Positions 16,725 through 26,086 are shown, numbered from the stretch's first letter. The stretch: DNA of 64,000 bases from Streptomyces nymphaeiformis (GCF_014203895.1 NZ_JACHJY010000005.1:248001-312000); one strand, 5' to 3'. Program-made: numbers and translations. Notes: generated by a model from the sequence alone, not told the origin.

Positions 16725-17981
16725 TCACTCCCCCGCGGCGTCGTCCTTCGCGGCCGGCTTGGAGACCGACTCGGCCCCTTCCGGGGCCTCCGGCGACTCC
16801 GTGGCCTCGGCCGGCTCCCCCGACTTCGGGGCGTCAGCCTGCTCCGTGGACTCCGTGGCCTCGGCCGAGGCCGGGGCCTCCGGCTCCGGGGCCTCCACCG
16901 GCTCCGGGGCCTCCGGTGCCTTCGGCGACTCCGGGGACTTCGTGATCGTGACCTCCACCGACTCGCGCGCCGACGGGATCGTCACCCCCTCCGCGTCCTC
17001 CGGGTGGTGGCACGCCACGCGCTGGCCCGGACGGAGTTCCAGGAGCGGGGGCTCCTGGGTCTTGCAGACCTCCGTGGCCTTCCAGCAGCGGGTGTGGAAG
17101 CGGCAGCCCGACGGCGGGGCGATCGGGGACGGGACGTCGCCCTTGAGCAGGATGCGCTCGCCCTTGACGCCCTTGCGGCGCGGGTCCGGGATCGGGACCG
17201 CGGACATCAGGGCCCGGGTGTACGGGTGCATCGGGGACTCGTACAGGGACTTGCGGTCGGCGAGCTCGACGATCTTGCCGAGGTACATCACCGCGATGCG
17301 GTCCGAGACGTGCCGCACGACCGAGAGGTCGTGCGCGATGAACACGTAGGTGAGGCCCAGCTCCTCCTGGAGGTCGTCCAGGAGGTTGACCACCTGTGCC
17401 TGGATGGAGACGTCCAGGGCGGAGACCGGCTCGTCCGCGACGACGAGCTTCGGCTTGAGGGCCAGGGCGCGGGCGATGCCGATGCGCTGGCGCTGGCCGC
17501 CGGAGAACTCGTGCGGGTAGCGGTTGTAGTGCTCGGGGTTCAGGCCGACCAGGCCCAGCAGGCGCTGGACCTCCTTCTTCACTCCGCCCTCGGGCTCGAC
17601 GCCCTGGAGCTTGAAGGGGGCCGAGACGATCGAGCCGACCGTGTGGCGCGGGTTCAGCGAGCCGTACGGGTCCTGGAAGATCATCTGGACGTCCCGGCGC
17701 AGCGGACGCATGCCCGACACGCCGAGGTGCGAGATGTCCGTGCCCTGGAACTCGATCTTCCCGCCGGTGGGTTCGAGCAGACGCGTGATCAGCCGGCCCA
17801 TCGTGGACTTGCCGCAGCCGGACTCGCCGACGACGCCGAGGGTCTCACCGGGGTAGACCTCGAAGTCGAGGCCGTCGACCGCCTTGACCGCACCGGTCTG
17901 GCGCTGGAGCAGGCCCTTCCGGATGGGGAAGTGCTTCTGCAGGCCGGTGACCTTGAGGAGGGGTTCCATAGTCTCGCTCAC
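16725..17981 (-). CDS. Oligopeptide ABC transporter ATP-binding protein (OppF/DppF type)
   Basis: 418 aa. Residues 1 to about 325 form a complete ATPase of the peptide-import class: Walker A GESGCGKST, signature FSGGQRQR, Walker B LVVADEPVSALD, H-loop AHDLSV. The C-terminal oligopeptide-transporter extension has the cysteine cluster CRFHTRCWKATEVC, which in OppD/DppD-type proteins can hold an Fe-S cluster. The last 90 residues (329-418) are a low-complexity tail rich in Pro, Glu, Ala and Ser, not part of the family. The start overlaps the previous gene by four bases. Confidence 0.92.
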   Translation of the reverse strand: MSETMEPLLKVTGLQKHFPIRKGLLQRQTGAVKAVDGLDFEVYPGETLGVVGESGCGKSTMGRLITRLLEPTGGKIEFQGTDISHLGVSGMRPLRRDVQMIFQDPYGSLNPRHTVGSIVSAPFKLQGVEPEGGVKKEVQRLLGLVGLNPEHYNRYPHEFSGGQRQRIGIARALALKPKLVVADEPVSALDVSIQAQVVNLLDDLQEELGLTYVFIAHDLSVVRHVSDRIAVMYLGKIVELADRKSLYESPMHPYTRALMSAVPIPDPRRKGVKGERILLKGDVPSPIAPPSGCRFHTRCWKATEVCKTQEPPLLELRPGQRVACHHPEDAEGVTIPSARESVEVTITKSPESPKAPEAPEPVEAPEPEAPASAEATESTEQADAPKSGEPAEATESPEAPEGAESVSKPAAKDDAAGE

Positions 17982-19084
17982 AGCTTCGGCGCAATCTCTT
18001 CGGTCCAGATGCGGGTGCGCTCCTCCTGCGGCATGTGGCAGGCGGAGTGGTGGCGCTCTCCGACGAGCGTCAGCTCCGGGCGCTGGGTGCGCGTGATGCC
18101 GCCCTTGGGGACGTCCGCGTACGGGCAGCGCGGGTTGAAGGCGCAGCCGCTGGGGACGTTGATGAGGCTGGGCGGGTTGCCCTTGACCGGGATGAGCCGC
18201 TCGGTCTGCTCGCGGTCGATCCTCGGCATCGAGCCGAGCAGGCCCCAGGTGTAGGGGTGCTGCGGCTCGTAGAAGACGGACTCGGCCGGTCCGCGCTCGA
18301 CGCAGCGCCCGCCGTACATGACGAGGATGTCGTCGGCGAGCTCGGCGACGACGCCGAGGTCGTGGGTGATGATGACGACCGCGGAGCCGAACTCCTTCTG
18401 GAGGTCACGCATCAGGTCGAGGATCTGCGCCTGCACGGTGACGTCGAGCGCCGTGGTGGGCTCGTCGGCGATGAGCAGCTCGGGGTTGTTGACGAGCGCC
18501 ATGGCGATCATCGCGCGCTGGCGCATGCCGCCGGAGAACTCGTGCGGGTAGTTGTCGAACCGCTTGGCGGGCTCGGGGATGCCGACCCGGTCGAGGAGTT
18601 CGACGGCCCGCTTCTTCGCCGTCTTCTTGTCGACGTCGTTGTGGATGCGGTACGCCTCGACGATCTGGTTGCCGACCGAGTAGTACGGGTGCATCGCGGA
18701 CAGCGGGTCCTGGAAGATCATCGCCATCTCGCGGCCGCGCATCTTGCGGACCTCTTCGGGGTCCGCGGAGAGCAGCTCGCGGCCGTTCAGCCAGATCTCG
18801 CCGGAGATCCGGGCCTTCTGCCGGCCGTACTGGCCGACGGTGTGGAGGCCCATGATGCCGAGCGAGGTGACCGACTTGCCGGAGCCGGACTCGCCCACGA
18901 TGCCGAGGGTCTTGCCCTTCTCCAGCTGGAAGCTGAGGCCGTCGACCGACTTGACCAGACCGTCGTCGGTCGGGAAGTGGATCTTCAGGTCGCGGACGTC
19001 GAGGAAGGTGTCGCCGGGGGCGGACTTCCCGGTCTCGACGGGCTCGCCGACCGCCGCACCGGTCTTCGTCAGGTTGTCCGTCAT
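17978..19084 (-). CDS. Oligopeptide ABC transporter ATP-binding protein (OppD/DppD type)
   Basis: 368 aa. Pairs with the downstream ATPase to power peptide import. It carries Walker A GESGSGKSV, Q-loop MIFQDP, signature FSGGMRQR, Walker B LLIADEPTTALD and H-loop THDLGV. The oligo_HPY extension follows with CAFNPRCPYAD and a final HHSACHMPQE cysteine cluster. Overlaps of four bases with the permease gene upstream and the second ATPase downstream indicate tight translational coupling. Confidence 0.93.
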   Translation of the reverse strand: MTDNLTKTGAAVGEPVETGKSAPGDTFLDVRDLKIHFPTDDGLVKSVDGLSFQLEKGKTLGIVGESGSGKSVTSLGIMGLHTVGQYGRQKARISGEIWLNGRELLSADPEEVRKMRGREMAMIFQDPLSAMHPYYSVGNQIVEAYRIHNDVDKKTAKKRAVELLDRVGIPEPAKRFDNYPHEFSGGMRQRAMIAMALVNNPELLIADEPTTALDVTVQAQILDLMRDLQKEFGSAVVIITHDLGVVAELADDILVMYGGRCVERGPAESVFYEPQHPYTWGLLGSMPRIDREQTERLIPVKGNPPSLINVPSGCAFNPRCPYADVPKGGITRTQRPELTLVGERHHSACHMPQEERTRIWTEEIAPKL

Positions 19085-20079
19085 GCGAGCCTCACTCGGG
19101 GGTCGATCACCGCGTACAGAAGGTCCACCACGAGGTTGGCGATGACCACGGCGGCAGCCGTGATGAGCGTGACCGCCAGGATCAGCGGCAGGTCCCGCTC
19201 GCTGACGGCCCGGTAGGCAGCCTGGCCGAGGCCCGGAAGGCTGAACGCGGTCTCGGTCAGGATCGCGCCGCCGACGAGGGCGCCGAGGTCCATGCCGAAG
19301 ATGGTCAGGATGGGGGTCATGGTGGAGCGCATGGCGTGCTTGCCGAGCACGACCGACTCCGGGAGGCCCTTGGCCCGCGCGGTGCGGATGTAGTCCTCAC
19401 CGAGGACCTCCAGCATGGTGGCGCGGGTGAGGCGCGCGTACATCGCCGCGTACAGGAAGGCGAGGGTGACCCAGGGAAGGAGCAGACCGCCGAACCAGCC
19501 ACCGAAGGACTCGGTGATCGGGGTGTACGAGGACTTGAGCCAGCCCAGCTGCGTGCGGAAGACGAGCATGGAGAGCATGGCGGTGAAGAAGATGGGGAGC
19601 GAGACGCCGGCGAGCGCGGTGATCATCGCCGCGCGGTCGACGATCGTGCCCCGCTTGAGCGCGGAGACCACGCCCGTGGTGACGCCGAGCACCAGCCACA
19701 GCACGGCGGCGCCGAGGACCATGGACAGGGTGACCGGGAAGGCGTCGGTCAGCATCGTCCAGACGTCCTGCTCGGTGCGGAACGAGTAGCCGAAGCAGGG
19801 CGCGGCGCAGTGGATGGTGTCGCCGCCGCCGGTGTAGTCGCGGCCGACGAAGATGCCCGAGACGAAGTGCCAGAACTGCACCAGGATCGGATCGCCCAGG
19901 CCCAGCTTCTGCCGGATGGCCTCGATGGAAGCCGGATCCGCCTGCTTGCCGACGAACATCGCGGCAGGGTCGCTGCCGGTCATCTTGGGGATGAGGAAGA
20001 AGATGCTGAGCGTCACCAGTGTGACGACGAGCAGCATCACGACGACTGAGAAGAGCCGTCGGATTATGTATGCAAGCAT
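19081..20079 (-). CDS. Oligopeptide ABC transporter permease (OppB/DppB type)
   Basis: 332 aa inner-membrane permease with six predicted membrane segments. It begins MLAYIIRRLFSVVVMLLVV, the typical OppB first helix. The binding-protein-dependent transport signature, contacting the ATPase, is visible as EDYIRTARAKGLPESVVLGKH. An external loop after the first helix carries CAAPC, two cysteines four apart that could form a disulfide. It overlaps the next gene by four bases and follows the binding protein gene after a 114-base gap holding a large hairpin. Confidence 0.93.
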   Translation of the reverse strand: MLAYIIRRLFSVVVMLLVVTLVTLSIFFLIPKMTGSDPAAMFVGKQADPASIEAIRQKLGLGDPILVQFWHFVSGIFVGRDYTGGGDTIHCAAPCFGYSFRTEQDVWTMLTDAFPVTLSMVLGAAVLWLVLGVTTGVVSALKRGTIVDRAAMITALAGVSLPIFFTAMLSMLVFRTQLGWLKSSYTPITESFGGWFGGLLLPWVTLAFLYAAMYARLTRATMLEVLGEDYIRTARAKGLPESVVLGKHAMRSTMTPILTIFGMDLGALVGGAILTETAFSLPGLGQAAYRAVSERDLPLILAVTLITAAAVVIANLVVDLLYAVIDPRVRLA

Positions 20080-20090
20080 GCGGTCGGCCG

Positions 20091-20132
20091 GGCGGCGGCC
20101 GGGGATCCCGATCGGGTTCCCCGGCCGCCGCC
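20091..20132 (-). terminator. Intercistronic hairpin between binding protein and permease genes
   Basis: A perfect 15-bp inverted repeat (20091-20105 with 20118-20132), with an inner CCCGAT/ATCGGG pairing, fills the gap inside the operon. It can act as a partial terminator or as a 3' stabiliser that raises binding-protein mRNA relative to the downstream genes. Confidence 0.7.
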
Positions 20133-20193
20133 GTCGGCCATCACCTGCCCTTCGGACCTGGCGGCGGGTGGTGCGCCGGTGAAGCGGGTCGGA

Positions 20194-21957
20194 TTACTTG
20201 ACGACGCCGAGCGACGCGTAGTCGTAGCGGCCGTTGTAGGCGTCCGCCGTGTAGACGTTGGTCAGCCGGGAGCTGCGCCAGATGATGTTCTTCTCGTGGG
20301 TGAAGGGCAGGTAGACCGCGGCCTCCGACACCTTCGTGTTGATCTGCTTGTAGAGCTCGCCGGCCTTGGTCGGGTCGGTCTCCTTCAGCGCCTGGTCGAA
20401 CAGGCCGTTGATGGCCTTGTCGTTCAGCTCGGAGAAGTTGTTGTTACCGCTCTGCAGGATGAAGCGGCCGTCGACCAGCGGCTGGAGGAAGCCCTGACCG
20501 GTCGGGAAGTCGGCGCCCCAGCCCATGATGATGATGCCGTAGCCCTTCTCCTTGACCACCTTCGGCGAACCGATGATGCCCGAGGTCTGGGCGCCGTCGA
20601 ACTGGTCGATCTGGGCGTCGATGCCGACGGCCTTCAGCGACTGCTGGAGGGACTCGGCGGTCGCGATCTCGATCTTCTTGTTGTTGCGGACCGCGATCGT
20701 GGTCTTGAAGCCGTTCGGCTTACCGCACTTCTTCAGCGCCTCCTTGGCCTTGGCCAGGTCGGGGGCGCCCGCGAGCTTGCCGTACGGGTCGGCCTTCGGG
20801 TCGGCACCCTTGATCGCCGGCGGCAGCATGTTGGTGGCGATGTCGCCACCGGCCTGCGGGCCGCCACGGGCGGTCTGGAGGGACTTGGAGTCGGCCGCGT
20901 AGATGATGGCCTTGCGGCACTCGACGTTGGAGATCACCGTCTGCGGGAAGACCGCGTAGCGGATGAAGCCCGTCTGCGGGTTGTCGACGTTGCCCTTGTG
21001 CTGCTGGAGCACCTTCTGGCGGGCGGCGGCGCCGACACCGGTCGCGTTGAGGTCGAGGTCGTACTCGCCCTCGACCAGACGGTTGTCCATGTCGTCGGCG
21101 TTCGTGGTGAACGTGACGCTGATGGTGTCCGGGAGCGCCTTGCGGATGGTGTCGCTCTTCGCGTCCCACTTGTCGTTGCGGACGAGCTTCATCGACTTGT
21201 TCGGCGTGTACGACTGCCACTTGTACGGGCCGGAGGAGAAGGGCTTCAGGCCGTACTTGGCCTTGGTGTCCTTGTCCTGGCGGACCGGGGAGGCGGCGGG
21301 CATGGCCAGCATCTGCAGGAAGTCGCCGTTGGCGACCGGCAGCTTGAAGATGATGGTCTTGTCGTCCGGGGTCTCGATCGCCTTCAGGCCGAGCTTGTCC
21401 GTGGTGGTGTCCTTGTACGGACCCTTGTACTCGCCCTTGGGGTCGAGGACCTGCTGGAGGTAGATCGGGCCGCCGGAGATGACGTCCTGGGCCCAGATGC
21501 GCTCGATGCCGTACTTGATGTCCTTGGAGGTGATCGGCTTGCCGTCCTCCCACGTCACGCCGTCCTTCAGCGTGAACGTGTAGGTGAGGCCGTCGGCCGA
21601 GACCTTGCCCGCGTCGGTGGCGAGGTCCGGGACCAGCTCCGTGGACTCGGCACCCGGCACGGCCTTGAAGGAGACGAGCTGGCGCGTGTAGTAGCGGGCG
21701 AAGTCCCACACGAAGCCGTAGTAGCCGCGCTGCGGGTCCCACGAGTCGGCCTCCTGCGAGCCGATGAACTTCAGCTCGCCGCCCTTCTTGTCGGAGGCGT
21801 TGGCGACCTTGTTCACCGCGGCGTTGAAGCCGGCCGCGCCGGCCGCGCCCTTGCTGCCACCGTCGCCGTTGCCGCCGCCACACGCGGTCGTGACGACCAT
21901 CGTGGCCGCGGCAAGCAGCGCGCCCGCGGCGATTCTGCGCTGAGAGCTCTTCAGCAT
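20194..21957 (-). CDS. Oligopeptide-binding lipoprotein (SBP_bac_5 family)
   Basis: 587 aa solute-binding protein. The first 26 residues are a lipoprotein signal peptide ending in VVTTACGG, so the mature protein is anchored outside the membrane through a cysteine. A glycine-rich linker (GGGNGDGGSKG) leads into the family-5 domain, with TFTLKDGVTWEDGKPITSKD as the hallmark motif and the C-terminal TDPTKAGELYKQINTKVSE. It captures peptides for the permeases and ATPases encoded around it. The gene is second in the operon, after the OppC-type permease. Confidence 0.93.
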   Translation of the reverse strand: MLKSSQRRIAAGALLAAATMVVTTACGGGNGDGGSKGAAGAAGFNAAVNKVANASDKKGGELKFIGSQEADSWDPQRGYYGFVWDFARYYTRQLVSFKAVPGAESTELVPDLATDAGKVSADGLTYTFTLKDGVTWEDGKPITSKDIKYGIERIWAQDVISGGPIYLQQVLDPKGEYKGPYKDTTTDKLGLKAIETPDDKTIIFKLPVANGDFLQMLAMPAASPVRQDKDTKAKYGLKPFSSGPYKWQSYTPNKSMKLVRNDKWDAKSDTIRKALPDTISVTFTTNADDMDNRLVEGEYDLDLNATGVGAAARQKVLQQHKGNVDNPQTGFIRYAVFPQTVISNVECRKAIIYAADSKSLQTARGGPQAGGDIATNMLPPAIKGADPKADPYGKLAGAPDLAKAKEALKKCGKPNGFKTTIAVRNNKKIEIATAESLQQSLKAVGIDAQIDQFDGAQTSGIIGSPKVVKEKGYGIIIMGWGADFPTGQGFLQPLVDGRFILQSGNNNFSELNDKAINGLFDQALKETDPTKAGELYKQINTKVSEAAVYLPFTHEKNIIWRSSRLTNVYTADAYNGRYDYASLGVVK

Positions 21958-22067
21958 GGGTCCAGCAACCTCCGGGATAGTGGCGGCCGTTACGGCGGTC
22001 CGCCGATTGGGGATGGGCCTCCTGTCGCCAGCGGCAGGGGCGGGTCTTGCGTGTCGTCGGCGAACGG

Positions 22068-23096
22068 TCAGCGGGAGCCCTTCGGGTCGAGCGCGTCGCG
22101 CACGCCGTCGCCGAAGAGGTTGAACGCCAGAACGGTGATGAAGATCGCGAGGCCGGGGATCACCATGAACAGGGGGTCCGACTCGTAGGTGGTGATGGCC
22201 GTCGACAGCATCTGGCCCCAGGAAGCGGTGGGAGGCTTCACACCCGCGCCGAGGAAGCTGAGCGCCGCTTCGGTGAGGATGTTGGTGGGGATCATCAGGG
22301 TCGCGTAGACCATGATCGGGGCGATCAGGTTGGGCAGCAGCTCGCGGCGCAGGATGTAGAAGCGGCCGGCGCCCAGGCTCTGGGCGGCCTCGACGTACTC
22401 GCGGTTGCGCAGCGAGAGGGTCTGTCCCCGGACGATGCGGCCGACGTACGGCCAGCCGAAGAAGCCGATCACCAGGACCAGTGCGGCGATGCGGACGCCC
22501 GACCCGTCCAGACCGAGGAACTCGTTGGGCAGCACCGAGACCAGGGCGATCGTGAAGAGCAGCTGCGGGAACGCGAGCATCACGTCCATGATCCGGCTGA
22601 GGGCCGCGTCGACCCAGCCGCCGAAGTAGCCCGCGATGACGCCGAGGACGGTGCCGAGGAAGACCGCGAAGACCGCCGCCAGGAAGGCGACGAGCAGCGA
22701 GATCCGGGCGCCGTAGACGACGCGGCTGAAGACGTCGCGGCCGTTGACCGGCTCGACGCCGAAGAGGAAGTCGCCGTTGACGCCGCCCCAGGAGCCGATC
22801 GGCGTGCCGAACAGCGGGTCGATCTGGTCCTCGTGGAACTCGTCCGGCGGGTGGCCCAGGAGGCTCACGATGACCGGCGCGAAGATCGCGACGAGGATCA
22901 GGAAGACGACGACGAACGCGCCCGCGAGGGCCAGCTTGTCGCGCTTGAGGCGGGTCCAGGCGATCTTCCAGGGCGAGCGCCCCTCGATCGTCTTGCCGCC
23001 CGTGCCGGAATCGCCCGGAGTGCCGGATGCGTCGGGCGCGCCGTCGACGGTGGCGGTCGCCTCGCCCGCACTCGCCTCGTGCAGTGGTGCCGTCAT
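22068..23096 (-). CDS. Oligopeptide ABC transporter permease (OppC/DppC type)
   Basis: 342 aa from the ATG giving MTAPLHEASAGE; a much longer frame upstream lacks similarity to permeases. A hydrophilic 50-residue N-terminus precedes SPWKIAWTRLKRDKLALAGA and a first helix, typical of OppC. Six membrane segments follow and the EAA-type loop reads REYVEAAQSLGAGRFYILRRELLPN. It is first in the operon: permease, binding protein, permease, ATPase, ATPase. Confidence 0.93.
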   Translation of the reverse strand: MTAPLHEASAGEATATVDGAPDASGTPGDSGTGGKTIEGRSPWKIAWTRLKRDKLALAGAFVVVFLILVAIFAPVIVSLLGHPPDEFHEDQIDPLFGTPIGSWGGVNGDFLFGVEPVNGRDVFSRVVYGARISLLVAFLAAVFAVFLGTVLGVIAGYFGGWVDAALSRIMDVMLAFPQLLFTIALVSVLPNEFLGLDGSGVRIAALVLVIGFFGWPYVGRIVRGQTLSLRNREYVEAAQSLGAGRFYILRRELLPNLIAPIMVYATLMIPTNILTEAALSFLGAGVKPPTASWGQMLSTAITTYESDPLFMVIPGLAIFITVLAFNLFGDGVRDALDPKGSR

Positions 23097-23458
23097 CGTG
23101 GTGAGGACCCCTCTCGGCCGCCGGTAGCCGGCCCTTGCCCGCCGCGGGTAGCGGCTCGGTGGAACAACCTGCTGGACATCGGCTCGAAAGGAGTCGAACG
23201 TCCTGTGTTCCGGGGAGTCTTCAATGCGCTTGCGATCACCCGCCAGACCTGAAGGGCAATGTTTGCTCAAACGTGATGCGGTGCTGCGACTTCCGTTATC
23301 CGGACGTCGTGATCACCTGAGCGGACCAACCGGGTCCCTCTCGCCCGCAATCGGACATGTCGCTCAACTGGTGTCGCGAGCTGTCGAATTGGGGTGAATG
23401 AAGGCCTCCGGAGCGGACTCCGGAGGCCTTTGCCGACAAGTGGGACACGAGGGGCGTC
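23097..23458. other. Leader region of the peptide-transport operon
   Basis: A 362-base region without a gene. Its left three quarters are clearly less GC-rich than the genes, as expected for the operon promoter. A short perfect palindrome, GTTTG-CT-CAAAC (23261-23272), is a candidate regulator site. I cannot place the -35 and -10 boxes with confidence. The right end holds the terminator of the SseB-like gene. Confidence 0.45.
23401..23430 (-). terminator. Terminator after SseB-like gene
   Basis: A perfect 13-bp stem, AAGGCCTCCGGAG with CTCCGGAGGCCTT, and a CGGA loop, 29 bases past the stop of the minus-strand gene. On that strand the right arm ends in T residues, as expected for an intrinsic terminator. 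Confidence 0.85.
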
Positions 23459-24247
23459 TCAGTATCCGGACGGCGCCGGTGGCGGATATCCGTACCCCGG
23501 TACGGCGGCGGAGCCGCGCCCGGCGTGCGCCTCGCGGTCGTAGAACGGGCGCGCGTTCGCCCGCAGCCACAGCGCCACCGGGTCGTACGCGTCGGAGAGC
23601 GCGACCGTCGAGACGGGCAGCCCGTCGGGGACGGCGCCGATCGACTGGCGCATCATCGAGCGGACCTGGTCGACGGCCGCCGGGGACGTGTCGTACAGGT
23701 CGAGACCGATGGCGAGGTACGGGGAGCCGAGCGCCGGCTGCACCCACCCGCGGCGCAGCGCGCGGACGGTCGGGGTGCGGTGGGCGTTCTGCGTGAGCAG
23801 GGCGTAGAACTGCGGGATCTCCAGAGCGGGCTCGGTGACGCGCAGCGGCCCGGCGGGCATCCGGTCCAGACCGGTGGCGATCCGGCGCAGGTCGGCCCAG
23901 GGGATGCCGAGGCCGCCGCCGGGGGCGTGCGGGTTGAGCCAGACGCCCCAGCGGTCGGGGTAGAGGGCGCGGGCGATGTCGCGGCCGGTGACGAGTTCGT
24001 GGGCGCGGTTCCAGCCGGAGGCGGCGAGCTCCTGGGCGGAGGTCACGCAGGGCGCGTAGCCGAAGCCGTCGACCTCCATGTTCCCGTACTGGGCGTCGGG
24101 GGAGCCGGGGGCGCCCTGCCACAGCAGCATCCAGAGCTCGCCGTCGGCGAGGGCGTGCAGCAGCTGCTCGTACGCGTCGTAGCGTCCGGGTGCCACCTGG
24201 CGCAGCGTGTGCTCGACCCGTCCCCCGGCCGCAGCGGTCGTGCTCAC
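23459..24247 (-). CDS. SseB-like protein (enhanced serine sensitivity), copy 1
   Basis: 262 aa from a GTG (VSTTAAAGGRVEHTL); a GTG nine codons upstream is an alternative and neither ribosome site is decisive. The protein fits the SseB family, named after an E. coli protein that alters serine sensitivity and is otherwise of unknown function. Visible are ADGELWMLLWQG, ELVTGRDIARALYPDRWGVWLNP and the C-terminal VALSDAYDPVALWLRANARPFYDRE. The last 20 residues are Pro/Gly/Tyr-rich. It follows a second SseB-like gene with 94 bases between, close to the glycine/serine genes. Confidence 0.8.
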   Translation of the reverse strand: MSTTAAAGGRVEHTLRQVAPGRYDAYEQLLHALADGELWMLLWQGAPGSPDAQYGNMEVDGFGYAPCVTSAQELAASGWNRAHELVTGRDIARALYPDRWGVWLNPHAPGGGLGIPWADLRRIATGLDRMPAGPLRVTEPALEIPQFYALLTQNAHRTPTVRALRRGWVQPALGSPYLAIGLDLYDTSPAAVDQVRSMMRQSIGAVPDGLPVSTVALSDAYDPVALWLRANARPFYDREAHAGRGSAAVPGYGYPPPAPSGY

Positions 24248-24341
24248 CCTGGGTCCCGCCCCTCTTCCGTCCACCGCGTACGTCTTCCAGCGCCGCGGTC
24301 AGTTCAGCGACTCGGTCAGTTCAGCTTAAACAGGGGGCCGG

Positions 24342-25082
24342 TCACACGGCGGCGCGCTGGTAGAAGGGGCGCACCCGCTCCAGCATCCAGTCGCCGACCG
24401 GGTCCTGCGCCATGTCGAGCAGGATGAGGTTGACCGGCCAGGCGACCTCGACCTTGCCGAGGGCGCGGCCGAGGGCGTCCAGGGGCGCGGTGCGGTCGGC
24501 GCCCTCCCAGTGGGAGAGCTGGACGCCGATGAAGAGGGCCGGTTCGGTGCCCTCGACGCTGGCGAGGGCGCGGCGGGCGGTGGCGACGGTGCCGATGGCC
24601 TCGAACTCGGCGGAGGCGGCGGTGAGGAAGTCGACCGGGTCGTCCTGCCAGTCGGGCTCGAAGAGCCGGACGCGGCCGCCGCTGGCGGGGCCGTCGAGCG
24701 GGGTGCGGCCGACGCGGCAGAGCTCGGCGACGGCGGGCGGGGGCAGCGGGACGCCGACGGTGCCGCCGGGGTTCACGACGATGCCGAGCTGCGGGGGCAG
24801 GCCGCGGGCGAAGTCACGGGCGGGGGCGACGGTGTACGACATGTGGTCGCCGACGCAGGCGAGGAACTGCTGCTCGGAGCTGAAGACGGGGACGAAGGCC
24901 GCGCCCTCGATCTCCATGGTGGCGAGGTCGAGGCCCTGGCTGTCGGGGCCGCCGCCGTTGGGCAGGGGCACCCAGACCTGGCTGCGGCCCAGCACCTCGA
25001 CGAGGCGTCCCCCGGCCTCGGGGTTGCCCAGGGAGGCGGCAAGGACCTCTTCCAGCTCGTTGCCCGGCCACGTCACGTCCAC
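24342..25082 (-). CDS. SseB-like protein, copy 2
   Basis: 246 aa from a GTG (VDVTWPGNELEEVLAASLGNP). It has the SseB N-terminal domain, with SQVWVPLPNGG and the conserved FVPVFSSEQQFLAC segment, then the ARDFARGLPPQLGIVVNPGG motif. The C-terminal domain contains ALFIGVQLSHWEG and ends DWMLERVRPFYQRAAV, which aligns by eye with the end of the neighbouring copy, so the pair probably arose by duplication. Function is unknown; the family name and the nearby glycine riboswitch operon only hint at serine metabolism. Confidence 0.85.
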   Translation of the reverse strand: MDVTWPGNELEEVLAASLGNPEAGGRLVEVLGRSQVWVPLPNGGGPDSQGLDLATMEIEGAAFVPVFSSEQQFLACVGDHMSYTVAPARDFARGLPPQLGIVVNPGGTVGVPLPPPAVAELCRVGRTPLDGPASGGRVRLFEPDWQDDPVDFLTAASAEFEAIGTVATARRALASVEGTEPALFIGVQLSHWEGADRTAPLDALGRALGKVEVAWPVNLILLDMAQDPVGDWMLERVRPFYQRAAV

Positions 25083-25263
25083 GGTCGCGTTTCCCCTTCT
25101 CGCACGGCCTGCCGCACCGGCCGCCCGGCAGCACCCTAACGCCGCCGTGGCACCGCCGTGGCCAGAAGGGAAGGGTACGGGCGTCCCGGGACACCCGCGG
25201 GACGCTCCCGGGCCTCCCGGGCCGCCCGCCGGAAGGTCTCCCGGTCCGCCCGCCGGAGGCCTC

Positions 25264-25917
25264 TCAGGCCGCCTGCCGGAAGCCGATCCTGCGGAGGACG
25301 TCGGCGGCGTCCCGGTCGAGGAGGGTCGCCGAGGCGCAGCCGTGCGGCAGGGTGCCGGACTCCGCGGCCCGCAGGAGCCGGCCGACGGCCCGCCGGTGCC
25401 GCGCGAAGGCGTACGCGGAGACGCCCCGGCCCCGGGCGTGCTGGCCGGCCTTCGCGGTGTCCGGGGTGACGTCGAGGAGGAGCAGGTGCAGCGCGCGGCC
25501 GCGCCGCCGCGCCTCGCGGGCGAGCCAGCCCCGCACCCAGGACTGGGTGCCGCAGTCGTGGACGATCAGGCTCGCGCCGGAGCGCAGGGCGCGGCGCAGT
25601 CCGGCGTAGTGGGCGATCCGCACGAGGGGGCGGTAGACGGCGTACGGGAGGAGGCGCGGCATGCGGGCCTCCCAGCGCTCGCGGGCGTCCTGGGAGTCGA
25701 TGCCGCTGCCCTGGGCGGCGCGCTTCATCAGGGTGGACTTGCCGCTGCCGGGCAGCCCGGAGACGACGACGAGGTCGCCGGCGGCGAAGGTGAGGGTGCG
25801 GGGGCCTCGGCCGCCGCGCTCGCGCAGGTCCCGCAGAAGGCGGCCGCGGCTCCGGGCGCGGGCCCGCTGGGACGGTATGCCGGTACTCGCCGCATATGCG
25901 CCGGTGTGCTGGATCAT
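25264..25917 (-). CDS. P-loop kinase-like ATP-binding protein
   Basis: 217 aa from an ATG preceded by GGGGGAGAG. A zeta-toxin/APS-kinase-like AAA_33 domain: Walker A GLPGSGKST near residues 54-62, then a basic region, a Walker B-like strand SLIVHDCGTQ, and HLLLLDVTPDTAKAGQHARGR, which resembles the arginine-rich lid of nucleoside or sugar kinases. The N-terminal 35 residues are arginine-rich. The substrate cannot be predicted. It is divergent from the riboswitch and gcvT, so the two share a promoter region. Confidence 0.75.
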   Translation of the reverse strand: MIQHTGAYAASTGIPSQRARARSRGRLLRDLRERGGRGPRTLTFAAGDLVVVSGLPGSGKSTLMKRAAQGSGIDSQDARERWEARMPRLLPYAVYRPLVRIAHYAGLRRALRSGASLIVHDCGTQSWVRGWLAREARRRGRALHLLLLDVTPDTAKAGQHARGRGVSAYAFARHRRAVGRLLRAAESGTLPHGCASATLLDRDAADVLRRIGFRQAA

Positions 25918-25971
25918 CGTCGCTCTCCCCCTGTCGGGCCTCAGGAGACTTGAGGAGACCCTTGCCCAAGA

Positions 25972-25999
25972 AGTGTAAAGAAACGGTAATGCGGCACAA
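25972..25999 (-). promoter_or_regulatory. Candidate promoter of the P-loop protein gene
   Basis: On the minus strand TTGTGC (25999-25994), a 16-base spacer and TACACT (25977-25972) make a reasonable housekeeping promoter. It lies about 55 bases upstream of the ATG in an unusually A/T-rich patch. Confidence 0.4.
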
Positions 26000-26086
26000 G
26001 CGATTTGCCCCGCCGACACCGCGTGCGATGATGTGCGCGCCAGGCGCGCACAGTCGCCGTACAACCGCATACCGGCCGCTCGAATC

